Positions 32,853 to 41,113 of a stretch of 64,000 bases of DNA are shown piece by piece; positions within the stretch are counted from its first letter, which is position 1, and each line of letters starts with the position of its first letter. The DNA is from JAFAGX01 sp035624215 (lineage in GTDB: Bacteria > Acidobacteriota > Terriglobia > Terriglobales > Acidobacteriaceae). The DNA is taken from contig DASPRY010000191.1 of the NCBI GenBank assembly GCA_035624215.1, positions 18,398-82,397 of the forward strand. Direction: 5' to 3'. Position numbers and translations under genes: made by a program. The notes under the pieces were generated by a model, which worked only from the letters and a program-made list of their open reading frames with translations, ran no database searches and was not told the DNA's origin.

Positions 32853-34537
32853 CTTCCTTTCGCGGCTGCAGCAAACCCCACGCCGCCCAAGGCAACGGAA
32901 TCCAGGGGTAGAGTCACTGTCACGGTTGTTCCCTTGCCCAGCTCCGATTGCACTCGGATCTGGCCGCGGTGGCGCTCCACGATGCTGTGGCTGATGGCCA
33001 GCCCCAGCCCCACACCGTGACCCCTTTCTTTCGTGGTCTGGAACGGTTCAAAAATGTGGGAGAGCACTTCCGCTGAGATGCCTGTCCCGTCATCCCGCAC
33101 TTCAATTTCCACCCCATCGTTCGCCGGGGTCATGCGGGTTCGCAGCCATAGATTGCCGCCGTGCGGCACCGCATCAATCGCGTTCATGATCAGCGCCAGT
33201 AAGACCTGCTCGATCTGCGCGGAATCGCACTGCACCTTCGGCAAGTCATCGTCCAGATCAAGCTGCAACTCGATCCCCGCCATTTCCAGTTGGTGCCCCA
33301 CCAATCGGACGGCGCGGTCCACGATGGCGTTTAAGTCTGTGGTCGCCACGTTCATGGGCGCAGTGCGCGAAAAAGTCAGCAGGTTCCGTACGATGTCTCC
33401 GCAACGCCGGCTTTCGCCGCTGATCAAGTCAAGGCATTCGGCGGCTTCTGCCAGCTTCTGGTCCTTCATTTCTCCGCGGTCGATCCATTTGCGCAGCAGT
33501 TTGGCGTAGGTGAGGATACCGGCCAGAGGATTATTGATTTCGTGCGCCACCACCGCAGCCATCTTGCCGATCGACGCCATCTTTTCGACGAGCAGAACGT
33601 GCTCATACGCTTTTTTTAGTTCGCCGGTCTTCTGCTCCACTCGATCCTCAAGCGTTTTGGCCCAAGCGACAATCTCCTCGTTGGCAGCTCGCAACTGCAG
33701 GCTCATGGCATTGAATGACCGGGCGAGGTCACCCAATTCATCCTGCGAAGTCACCTCGATCTGGTAACCCAGATCTCCCTTGGAAAGCCGCTTAGTGCCG
33801 TCGGCCAATACCCTCAGAGGTCCGGCCACCACTTTCACGATGAAGAGCCAGCTCAAGGCGGCGACAATCAACATGGCTGTGATCGTGTACACCAGCGTGC
33901 GGACGTTGCTTTGGGCCAGTTGCGCGTCTGTCCTGGTCAGGGAAAGATTGGTATCTAGTACGCCTAGCACTTGCTGGCTGGCAGGATGGGCATGGCAGGC
34001 AGCGCTCGAACAAGCAGGTTGATTCTCAATCGGGGTGACGATTCCTAACACCCGGTGTCCGCCGCTATTTCGATAAATCCGGAACCGGTCGGGACGGTTG
34101 AGCCGCACCAGCGGCTGCGATTGTGAGTGGCACCCGTAGCAGGCCTCCGCACTCTTATCGACCATGCGGCTCACTTCACTGGCATCGGTCGAAAAACTAA
34201 TACGCCCTTGTTGATCAAAGATCCTCACCTTGATCATGCCGGGCTCGTCGGCCATGGTCTGTATCATGTGATACAGGCTTTCCCGATCGTTGTGCAGCAT
34301 GGAGTAGGTGGCGCTGCGCCGGATGACATCGCTGACCCGCTCGGCGCTGGCCAGCGTCGCGGCTTCCAGATGCTGCCGCTGCAGGCGGACATTGAGGTAG
34401 CCCAAAAGCCCGAAAATAATCAGCAGGCTGGCCAGCAGCAACGCAATCAGCTTTGCGCTGAGGCGGTGCGTAAGATGCTTCCATCGAGCCCGACTTGGCT
34501 CAGTCTCCGGCATGTTCGGCCAATACAGGAGCCGCAC
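32849..34537 (-). CDS. Sensor histidine kinase with periplasmic c-type heme motifs
   Basis: 562 residues. A first membrane segment (LIALLLASLLIIFGLLGYL) leads to a periplasmic domain with CYGCH (133-137) and CSSAACH, a CX4CH form (176-182). A second membrane segment, HAMP, the histidine site VVAHEINNPLAGILTY and an ATPase domain (GVGLGLAISHS) follow. The heme motifs imply that heme is attached and that the kinase senses redox state, gas ligands or electron flow. GTG 34537 has AGGAG about 5 bases upstream; an ATG at 34513 is the alternative. It overlaps the nrfD-like gene and its own stop overlaps the regulator. Confidence 0.87.
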   Translation of the reverse strand: MRLLYWPNMPETEPSRARWKHLTHRLSAKLIALLLASLLIIFGLLGYLNVRLQRQHLEAATLASAERVSDVIRRSATYSMLHNDRESLYHMIQTMADEPGMIKVRIFDQQGRISFSTDASEVSRMVDKSAEACYGCHSQSQPLVRLNRPDRFRIYRNSGGHRVLGIVTPIENQPACSSAACHAHPASQQVLGVLDTNLSLTRTDAQLAQSNVRTLVYTITAMLIVAALSWLFIVKVVAGPLRVLADGTKRLSKGDLGYQIEVTSQDELGDLARSFNAMSLQLRAANEEIVAWAKTLEDRVEQKTGELKKAYEHVLLVEKMASIGKMAAVVAHEINNPLAGILTYAKLLRKWIDRGEMKDQKLAEAAECLDLISGESRRCGDIVRNLLTFSRTAPMNVATTDLNAIVDRAVRLVGHQLEMAGIELQLDLDDDLPKVQCDSAQIEQVLLALIMNAIDAVPHGGNLWLRTRMTPANDGVEIEVRDDGTGISAEVLSHIFEPFQTTKERGHGVGLGLAISHSIVERHRGQIRVQSELGKGTTVTVTLPLDSVALGGVGFAAAAKGR

Positions 34538-35687
34538 TCACACTCCTGGAGACCGCCCCGACCGGCTTGGCCACCGGTGCGGGTTGTACCTCGGGGAAAA
34601 TCGGCAGGTACTTCACCGCCAGCCCGAACAGGGCAAAGCCGCTCGCGACGATCGTCAGTGTGATCATGAACTCGGTCCACTTCGGAAAATAATGGTGCCC
34701 CACCCAGGTCTCAAAGCCGGTTACGCTCACATTCAGCCGGTTCGTCACAAAGCCCAGCAAACAGATCACCGAGGCCAGGTACAATCCGTTGGCTGAGCGC
34801 CGAATTTTCTTGAAGCTCAATAGCGAAATCGGAATTACAAATGCAAGCGTCAACTCCAGCCATAGGAAATAAGCTTCGTAACTCGGCTTGACGATATTCG
34901 CCAATTGTCCGCGATGGAAGAAATCCTGGAATCGCAGCAACGCATTAACCCAGAGCACCACCAACAAAACATCGCCCAGTTGGACCAGCACCGGCAGTTC
35001 AAGTTGCCGCCCAAAAACCCGTGAACTGAGCGATGATTCGAAGATCGTCATCGCCAGACCAACCGCAACCGCAGAACCGAAAAAGAAAAATGGCAGCGCT
35101 GGGGTGTACCAGAAGGGATGCAGCTTGGTCGGCATGATCAGGTAGAGAGCGCCGAGAGAACTCTGATGCAGGGTGGAAAGCAGAATCCCGGCCACCACCA
35201 GTCCGGCCGTAACGCCTTTGACCCAGCGCAATGGCCGCTTCAGGTTTAACCGCTCCAGCACATTCGGCAGAAATTCAAAAAACAGCACGGTGGTGTAAAA
35301 CATCACGCAGAATCCCACTTCAAACATCACCGAATGGGGATTCATGTAGATCAGCTGGTGCCAGATGAACCACGGTCGGCCAAGATCGAACAACAACCCA
35401 ACGATGACCAGACAATAGCCGAGAAATGCGGTCAAGATTGTCGGGCGGACCACGCTGCGCATCCACTCAATGTTCAACAGGTGCACTGCGCCGGTGACGA
35501 TGAATGCACCCGCTGCCAGCATTACGCCACACAACACGTCGAAGCCAATCCAGACACCCCAGGGAAACTGGTCACTCATGTTCGTTGCCGCTCCCAGGCC
35601 ATGCGCATAACGCACATACGCCGAATAGATGCCCAGGCAAATAATGCTGACAAACGTCAGCCTCCAAAAAGTTGGCTTGAACTTCAT
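34500..35687 (-). CDS. NrfD/HybB-family quinone-reactive membrane subunit
   Basis: Ten or so membrane helices over 395 residues, with an amphipathic C-terminal tail. Text such as FDLGRPWFIWHQLIYMNPHS and SALYLI-like segments match the HybB/NrfD/PsrC family, integral proteins that exchange electrons with quinones for a partner iron-sulfur protein. It starts at ATG 35687, overlapping the ferredoxin stop (ATGA). The order cytochrome c, ferredoxin, NrfD suggests a membrane quinol-cytochrome c or hydrogenase-like electron module. No large catalytic subunit is in this window. Confidence 0.9.
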   Translation of the reverse strand: MKFKPTFWRLTFVSIICLGIYSAYVRYAHGLGAATNMSDQFPWGVWIGFDVLCGVMLAAGAFIVTGAVHLLNIEWMRSVVRPTILTAFLGYCLVIVGLLFDLGRPWFIWHQLIYMNPHSVMFEVGFCVMFYTTVLFFEFLPNVLERLNLKRPLRWVKGVTAGLVVAGILLSTLHQSSLGALYLIMPTKLHPFWYTPALPFFFFGSAVAVGLAMTIFESSLSSRVFGRQLELPVLVQLGDVLLVVLWVNALLRFQDFFHRGQLANIVKPSYEAYFLWLELTLAFVIPISLLSFKKIRRSANGLYLASVICLLGFVTNRLNVSVTGFETWVGHHYFPKWTEFMITLTIVASGFALFGLAVKYLPIFPEVQPAPVAKPVGAVSRSVSAAPVLAEHAGD

Positions 35688-36457
35688 TGCGCGCTCCCCT
35701 GCTTCCTTTTTTCTTCCATCTCCGCCGCGGCAACGTCTTCGCGGCGGTGGGTGATCCAGTACACGCCTCCCAGCACCAGACTCCACAGCGGAATGAAGTC
35801 GGGAATCTTCGACATAACTTGCGCGGTGTATTCCGGCATCGGCTTGTCACCCAGCTTCTCCGATTTCGGATATGCGAACTGGTCAAAGGCCACGCTGGAA
35901 AGCAGCAACACTGACGTCCCGCCAACCTCATTCAGACCATAGATATGCGGCACATAGTTCGAGGGATTTTGCAGGATGCGATTCTGCGCCTCTTTGATCA
36001 GCTCATCCCGCTCGCCGAACTTGGTCGCCCCGGTCGGGCAAATCTCTGCGCAAGCCGTCTGCTGCCCGGCCTTCACCCGGTCCGGGCACATAATGCACTT
36101 GCGTACGCGGGGATTCAGCGAGTGCCATTCATATTTAGGCTGCGCGAATGCGCACGCCACCATGCAGTAACGGCAACCAATGCACTTCCAAACGTCATAC
36201 ACCACCGGCCCCTCGGCCGTTTTGTGGAAAGCGCCCACCGGACAAACCGAGGCGCAGGCCGGATGCTCGCAGTGCATGCACAACCGCCGCATGAATTTAT
36301 CTTGTTTGGTGAGAACGACCGTGTACTTGTGTTCTGACTGCACCGCCTCGGCGGCTATCTCGTCGTTGTAGGGCAGTTTGTTCTGTTGGGCACAAGCCAC
36401 TTCGCACTGCTTGCAGCCGATGCATATCGTCGCGTCATATAGCAGCGCCTTGCTCAT
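35684..36457 (-). CDS. HybA-like four-cluster ferredoxin with C-terminal membrane anchor
   Basis: Sixteen cysteines form four [4Fe-4S] sites: CIGCKQCEVAC (12-22), CMHCEHPACASVCP (60-73), CIGCRYCMVAC (92-102) and CIMC...CAEIC (121-140). The 257-residue protein ends with a membrane helix (PLWSLVLGGVYWI, near 225). No twin-arginine signal is seen at the N-terminus, unlike E. coli HybA, so it may face the cytoplasm. AAGGAGAGAATTTC precedes ATG 36457. It joins the NrfD-like subunit in one complex. Confidence 0.9.
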   Translation of the reverse strand: MSKALLYDATICIGCKQCEVACAQQNKLPYNDEIAAEAVQSEHKYTVVLTKQDKFMRRLCMHCEHPACASVCPVGAFHKTAEGPVVYDVWKCIGCRYCMVACAFAQPKYEWHSLNPRVRKCIMCPDRVKAGQQTACAEICPTGATKFGERDELIKEAQNRILQNPSNYVPHIYGLNEVGGTSVLLLSSVAFDQFAYPKSEKLGDKPMPEYTAQVMSKIPDFIPLWSLVLGGVYWITHRREDVAAAEMEEKRKQGSAQ

Positions 36458-36788
36458 GAAATTCTCTCCTTACTCCCCAGACAGACCTCCGTTCCGGCGG
36501 GATGAAGTAAGAATGAAAGGATGAAATTGCCGGAACCAATCTGGTAGCCACGCACTCCGACTTCTGTGCATGGAGTGGCAAAAAAACGCCGGGTCCGGAA
36601 GTGAGCGCCGGACCCGGGAGAGCTGTTCCTGGCCGGAAAGTCAGGTAAGGGGATTCCCGGCTGCCTAGGCGGCCGGTTCCTGCTTCTTTCGGCCGAATTG
36701 AGCCGCTTGTTTTCATGGCCCACCTTGGCTCATGACTCACCCTCCCGCTTTCCTCCGCCGCAGGCGCGCACATCAGGAACAGCGAAAC
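36458..36788. other. Intergenic region between cytochrome c and ferredoxin genes
   Basis: These 331 bases contain a strong leftward terminator at 36580-36617 and, near 36465-36470, the ferredoxin ribosome site. Much of the rest is low in coding character. The terminator suggests that the cytochrome is made in excess and the downstream complex is transcribed by readthrough or its own promoter. Confidence 0.5.
36580..36617 (-). terminator. Rho-independent terminator after the monoheme cytochrome gene
   Basis: On the minus strand CCGGGTCCGG pairs with CCGGACCCGG (36589-36598 and 36608-36617) around a 9-base loop. A run of seven A on the plus strand (36580-36586) gives U7 in the transcript. It lies about 170 bases after the cytochrome stop. 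Confidence 0.75.
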
Positions 36789-37121
36789 TTACTTCTTCTG
36801 CAGATCACGCACGGCTTCAATTACTGCCTTTATCTGCTCCGGAGTGAGACCCTTGCTGGCAAACGCGTGCGTGGCTTTCTTATTTGGACCTCCATTGGCG
36901 ACAAAGTCCGTCAGCTCGGTGTCCGACAATTTCTTGACGTCATCGGAAACCAGGCTGGGGATCTTGGCCGCCGGTTTGCCAGCTCCGTCTGCACCGTGAC
37001 ATACCGCACATTTCGCTTTATAGATTGCGGCTCCGTCTTCGGCCCAGGATAAGCTGGGAATCAGAATGAATAGTGCTACCGCGATGGTCACAATCAACAC
37101 CGCGATCCTCGTCATTTTCAT
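36789..37121 (-). CDS. Small monoheme cytochrome c (class I-like)
   Basis: A signal peptide (IAVLIVTIAVALFILIPSLSWA) is followed by a single CAVCH and a class I-like fold ending LTPEQIKAVIEAVRDLQKK. The 110-residue product has no methionine after the heme motif, so the usual Met axial ligand is absent; a His in KATHAFASKG stands in about the right place. The protein should be periplasmic and may receive electrons from the NrfD-HybA complex. GAGGAAAGCAATC precedes ATG 37121. A CRP/FNR-like palindrome lies 173 bases upstream. Confidence 0.88.
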   Translation of the reverse strand: MKMTRIAVLIVTIAVALFILIPSLSWAEDGAAIYKAKCAVCHGADGAGKPAAKIPSLVSDDVKKLSDTELTDFVANGGPNKKATHAFASKGLTPEQIKAVIEAVRDLQKK

Positions 37122-37422
37122 GATTGCTTTCCTCTGTATGGATTTGTACGGCATGGGGAGAAAGTCCGGCCTTGTTGCCCTTTAGTAACTGTTGCGAAAT
37201 TGAGCACTCGGCTACTCCCCGAGATCTGTAAATAAACCGCGCAGACCTACGCCGCGGGCTGATGAAATTCTCTGCTATAGGGAGCCTATCTGCTGTGACA
37301 GGAGTCACTTATGGTCGTGACCGATGGCTGTGGCGATATGCTACAGCGGACGATTGAGGAGAAATTCCGCTGCTTGGAAAGAACGAGGCGTTCTTAAAGT
37401 CCCTACCGAGTCCTTCAACAAC
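37122..37422. other. Regulatory gap upstream of the cytochrome c operon
   Basis: The gap between the leftward cytochrome operon and the stop of the ATP-grasp gene holds the CRP/FNR-like site at 37294-37309. Nothing else was recognised. The ATP-grasp gene also runs leftward and ends at 37423. Confidence 0.4.
37294..37309. promoter_or_regulatory. CRP/FNR-family operator (site 3, imperfect)
   Basis: TGTGACAGGAGTCACT keeps the TGTGA-N6-TCACx frame with one mismatch in the last base and with C-G at the inner pair. It is 173 bases upstream of the monoheme cytochrome start. Confidence 0.5.
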
Positions 37423-38505
37423 TCAGACGCCGACCTCTACCCGGGATGGTACGGTTGAATATCTCGCCCGCGCCATCTCGACGATTTCGCCAATCAAATC
37501 GGTGTACGAGCGCCCGGAAGCCTTGGCGGCCATCGCGAACTCCTGTTTGCTGGAAAGCCAGGGATTGGGGTTGGCTTCGATGGCATATACCTCGCCTTTT
37601 TCAGTCAGGCGCATATCAATCCGTCCATAGTCTCGCAGCTTCACCGCGCGATACGCGGCCAGCGCCGTGTCCTGCAGTTTCTGGGTCATATCTTCGTCCA
37701 GGTCGGTCACCAGATGCGACTTGGTCAGCTTATGAACCTGCGTCTCTTTCTCAAACTTCACATCGTAGCTGGCGATTCTTGGAATTCCTTCGGGCAGCTT
37801 TGAAAGATCGAGTTCCACCAGTGGCAATGCTTCCGCCTTCTCGTAGCTGCCCAGAATTCCTGCATAGATTTCCCGCCCTTCGATGTATTCCTCGATCAGC
37901 GCCGGAGAGTCGAATTCGTCCTGGATGTACTCGACCCGCTGCATCAGTTCTTTGATGCTATGAACTACCGCACCGGCATCGATGCCGATCGAGCCATCCT
38001 CCCATACCGGTTTCACGATCAGCGGAAAAGAAATGTCGTGGGCGTGCTCGATGCGGCCGCGATAGGCGCTGGCAAAAAACGGCGTCTTGATACCGTGAAA
38101 GGCAAACATCTTCTTGGCCGTGGCTTTGTCCTGCGCCAAAAAATGCGCGTGCGGCCCTCCGCCGGTGTATTGCATGCCGAGCAGGTCCATGTATGCCGCC
38201 ACATTCATTTCTTTGGCGTCATCCCCGGCAAACGCCTCGGTGAGATTGAAGACCAAGTCAGCTCCGCATTTGGCCAGTGAAATCAGGCATTGTGGTGTCC
38301 CATCCAGCACCTGATAAAAAGGCTCGTGACCGAGCTTCTCCAGGGCTTCGAAAATCTCTTCCCGGTCTTCTTTTTCTCGTTTGGTCTTACTGCGTGGTTT
38401 CTTATTCTTTTTCTTCGCGGAAACTTTCTCCTCCGCCTTGGGAGCTTCTTCCTCCTCGCCCCAAACGTCGTAGAGCACCGCGACTTTCAGCTTTGCACTG
38501 ACCAT
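37423..38505 (-). CDS. ATP-grasp ligase, D-Ala-D-Ala ligase-like
   Basis: 360 residues with an ATP-grasp core: LIVKPVWEDGSIGIDAGAVV, ALIEEYIEGREIYAGILG and the metal-binding YAIEANPNPWLSSKQEF. D-Ala-D-Ala ligases share this layout, but length, lack of the Ddl start motif and an extra Lys/Glu-rich insert at residues 18-48 set it apart. Other ATP-grasp enzymes join amino acids to peptides. It follows 34 bases after a zinc metallopeptidase gene, a pairing that suggests joint processing of a peptide. GGAGGGCAGGA precedes ATG 38505. Confidence 0.8.
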   Translation of the reverse strand: MVSAKLKVAVLYDVWGEEEEAPKAEEKVSAKKKNKKPRSKTKREKEDREEIFEALEKLGHEPFYQVLDGTPQCLISLAKCGADLVFNLTEAFAGDDAKEMNVAAYMDLLGMQYTGGGPHAHFLAQDKATAKKMFAFHGIKTPFFASAYRGRIEHAHDISFPLIVKPVWEDGSIGIDAGAVVHSIKELMQRVEYIQDEFDSPALIEEYIEGREIYAGILGSYEKAEALPLVELDLSKLPEGIPRIASYDVKFEKETQVHKLTKSHLVTDLDEDMTQKLQDTALAAYRAVKLRDYGRIDMRLTEKGEVYAIEANPNPWLSSKQEFAMAAKASGRSYTDLIGEIVEMARARYSTVPSRVEVGV

Positions 38506-38539
38506 TCCTGCCCTCCGGCTATCGAAGAACTCCCTTCGC

Positions 38540-39547
38540 TCATGGTTGTACGAACTTTCCTTTTGCCACGTGATTCATCGCCAGTGCGGTGGCATACACC
38601 GTGATCTGAATCAGGTGTTCCGGCTCGCGGTTCAAATCGGCGAACAAGTTCAGCTCGTCTAGCCGCCTCTCGACCAACTCCACCAGCTTCTTCACTAAAG
38701 GACGCTGCGCACCTGTCCAGTAAGCAACCTTGTCGACTACCGTCTTGCGATGCTGCTCCAGAAATTGCCGCGCCGGCTGAGAGTTTTTCCGACGCCTGGA
38801 TGCGTCGAAAATATCCCGCAAATCGGTGTCCAGCAGAAGATCGCCCAACTGGACCTCCTGGCCATCGCGGTGGTAAAAGTCGGCCACCGTCATGTCCATT
38901 TCGTCCACGGTAACGTCGGTCTCTGCCCGCCGCCGCAGTGGATCGGTGTTGCCCAGCTTCTTGGTAATACGATCCACGTAGAGCAACTTCGCCATCGCGC
39001 CCCATCCCCGGTAGCGCTTGCGCCAGGACGAACGCGGCGTCAGCCACACCGCAAAGGTTTCGGCAAAATCTTCGTCGGGATGTTTTTGCGCATACCATCC
39101 CGGTAAATATCGAACGTGATTGCGGGAGAAAAGGACTGGCCGATAGTTGTCGTGATAAGGCCGCCGAAATGGACCAAACAGTTGTTTCCACTCCGGCGTG
39201 CGGTGCAGCTTATAGGCATAGTTGAACGCGTGCCCCGCTTCGTGCCGCAGATACATCATGATTTCTTGAGGCTCTTCGAGGTCGTTGGTTTCCTTTTCCA
39301 GTTGCGCGAGCTGCGGATGCGCCAGGTAAAAAGGAATGCCGATGATCGGCTCACCCGAGGGGCAGCCCCATTCATCGGTCAGGTAAACCGCTGGCCGAAA
39401 CTTGATCAGCTTCTTCGCTTCAAGCTCGCCATATAGCTGCTGCACAAATCGTTCCAGCGGCGATCCCTGAATCTTCAGCCCTAGTTCGCGAATGGGCTTG
39501 CCGAGAATCTCCTGCATCTCCGGCTGTGATTTTTCAGTTTCCGGCAT
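38540..39547 (-). CDS. Putative zinc metallopeptidase paired with ATP-grasp ligase
   Basis: HEAGH (102-106) lies in a helix and DEDFAETFAVWL (158-169) supplies a possible third ligand glutamate, the arrangement of gluzincin-like putative metallopeptidases. The 335-residue protein has no signal peptide. It shares a transcript with the ATP-grasp gene to its left. Its C-terminal half is helical with charged residues. Substrate unknown; a role in peptide or cell-wall metabolism is possible. Confidence 0.75.
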   Translation of the reverse strand: MPETEKSQPEMQEILGKPIRELGLKIQGSPLERFVQQLYGELEAKKLIKFRPAVYLTDEWGCPSGEPIIGIPFYLAHPQLAQLEKETNDLEEPQEIMMYLRHEAGHAFNYAYKLHRTPEWKQLFGPFRRPYHDNYRPVLFSRNHVRYLPGWYAQKHPDEDFAETFAVWLTPRSSWRKRYRGWGAMAKLLYVDRITKKLGNTDPLRRRAETDVTVDEMDMTVADFYHRDGQEVQLGDLLLDTDLRDIFDASRRRKNSQPARQFLEQHRKTVVDKVAYWTGAQRPLVKKLVELVERRLDELNLFADLNREPEHLIQITVYATALAMNHVAKGKFVQP

Positions 39548-39880
39548 GCTTTACCCAGTAAACACCAACCGCGGTGAGAAGAGATGGAGGAGGAAGGATA
39601 GTCTGCACCAAACTTAACACTAACGATTCCAGAGGCGATATCGCAGATCACTGCCGATCATGCACTAAGGTCAGTGCGATCTTGATGATGAAGTTCCTGA
39701 GGCAAGTGCTCAGTTGTTTGTCACTTCGCGGAGTCTGTCATCCTGAGGAAGCGCAGGGTTTCGCACGACGAAAGCCTGCCGGCGAAGGATCTATGCATTC
39801 CTGACCGCAAGGCAGATAGATTGTTCCGCGGGAGCCTTCGCCTCGGGAAGTTCCCACTTCGTCAGGACGACAGCAGACCA
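39548..39880. other. Intergenic region with a long palindromic repeat
   Basis: No gene is seen. GTCATCCTGAGGAAG (39737-39751) and CTTCGTCAGGACGAC (39857-39871) form imperfect arms of a dispersed element of the kind found at 43183 and 57715. Between the arms is the phrase CGAAGGATCTATGCA, also typical of these elements. Confidence 0.5.
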
Positions 39881-41035
39881 TCAATGCTTGTACCCTTCTG
39901 CGCTCTGCGCTTTTTTGAATTCGCGGAGCAGAAAGTTCACGTTGTCTTCGGTGGCCAGCGGCCCCATGATCCCGATGCGAAACACTTTGCCTGCCAGTTG
40001 ACCGAACCCGCCGACAATCTCGATTCCCTGTTCCTCGAGCATTCGCGCGCGCACTTTGGCATCGTCGATGCCCTGCGGAACAGAAACCGTGTTGAGTGTC
40101 CAGATGCGGTGGCCTTCGGCAACGTGCATGCGCAGGCCCATCGCCTCCACGCCCTTCACGAACATCTTGTGGCTGCGCAGGTGACGCTCCCAGCGATTCT
40201 CGATTCCCTCTTCCGCAATCACGGCCAACGCTTCGTGCAGCGCATAGAACATGGAAATCGGCGCCGTATGGTGATAGCGGCGCGATACAGTTGTGTAATC
40301 ACGAATCAGCTTCAAGTCCAAATACCAGCTTCGCGGCGGTGTCATACGCTGGTCGAGCCACTCGATGGCACGCGGTGAAAGAAACATCGGTGAGAGGCCC
40401 GGCGGACAGCTCAGTCCTTTTTGCGTGCAACTGTAAGCAATGTCGATTCCGGTTTTATCGGCGTTGATCGGCATCGAGCCCAGCGAGGTAACACAATCCG
40501 CAATCACCAGCGCGCCCACCTCATGCGCGGCAGCACAAATTGCATCGCCCGGCTGCAGCGCGCCGGTGGAGGTCTCGGCATTCACGAAAGCAACCACGCT
40601 CGGCTTCTCGCGGCGGATGAAGTCCCACGCTTCCTGATCGGTGAAGGTCTCCCCCCAGGGCTTCTCCAGGCGCACCAGATTCGCGCCCTGCCGCTTTCCC
40701 ATCTCGCTGATGCGGTCGCAGAAATATCCGTTGGCAAAGACCGCGAACTTTTTCCCCGACTCAACAAAGTTGACGACCGAAGCTTCCATGCCTGCGCTGC
40801 CGGTTCCGGAGATCACCATGGTGGTGCCATCAGTGGTCCCATAGGGCAGCTTCAACAGTTGCTCGACCTCACCCATGATCTGAAAAAAATATGGATCGAG
40901 GTGGCCGACGATCGGCTTGCCCAGCGCCTCATACACTCGCGGATGCACCATGCTCGGTCCGGGACCAAACAGATAGCGCTTGGGCGGTTGCAGCGGGGAC
41001 AGCGCGGCGGTGGGAATCTCCTGGGTTGTGCTCAC
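39881..41035 (-). CDS. Class V aminotransferase (serine-pyruvate / alanine-glyoxylate type)
   Basis: A PLP enzyme of 384 residues. The N-terminus has FGPGPSMVHPRVYEAL; the cofactor site includes GTGSAGMEASVVNFV, IADCVTSLGSMPI (Asp to the PLP ring nitrogen) and SCTQKGLSCPPGL with the Schiff-base lysine. These match the alanine-glyoxylate/serine-pyruvate aminotransferase branch, though phosphoserine or aspartate-type roles cannot be excluded. The start is GTG 41035. It is not obviously in an operon. Confidence 0.9.
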   Translation of the reverse strand: MSTTQEIPTAALSPLQPPKRYLFGPGPSMVHPRVYEALGKPIVGHLDPYFFQIMGEVEQLLKLPYGTTDGTTMVISGTGSAGMEASVVNFVESGKKFAVFANGYFCDRISEMGKRQGANLVRLEKPWGETFTDQEAWDFIRREKPSVVAFVNAETSTGALQPGDAICAAAHEVGALVIADCVTSLGSMPINADKTGIDIAYSCTQKGLSCPPGLSPMFLSPRAIEWLDQRMTPPRSWYLDLKLIRDYTTVSRRYHHTAPISMFYALHEALAVIAEEGIENRWERHLRSHKMFVKGVEAMGLRMHVAEGHRIWTLNTVSVPQGIDDAKVRARMLEEQGIEIVGGFGQLAGKVFRIGIMGPLATEDNVNFLLREFKKAQSAEGYKH

Positions 41036-41113
41036 GGTAGAAACTCGCTCTCTGTGCGCGTGTGGAAGCTAAAGAATTAGTCTCCCAGAGTGTGCGCAGG
41101 AGTGCAAGGACGC

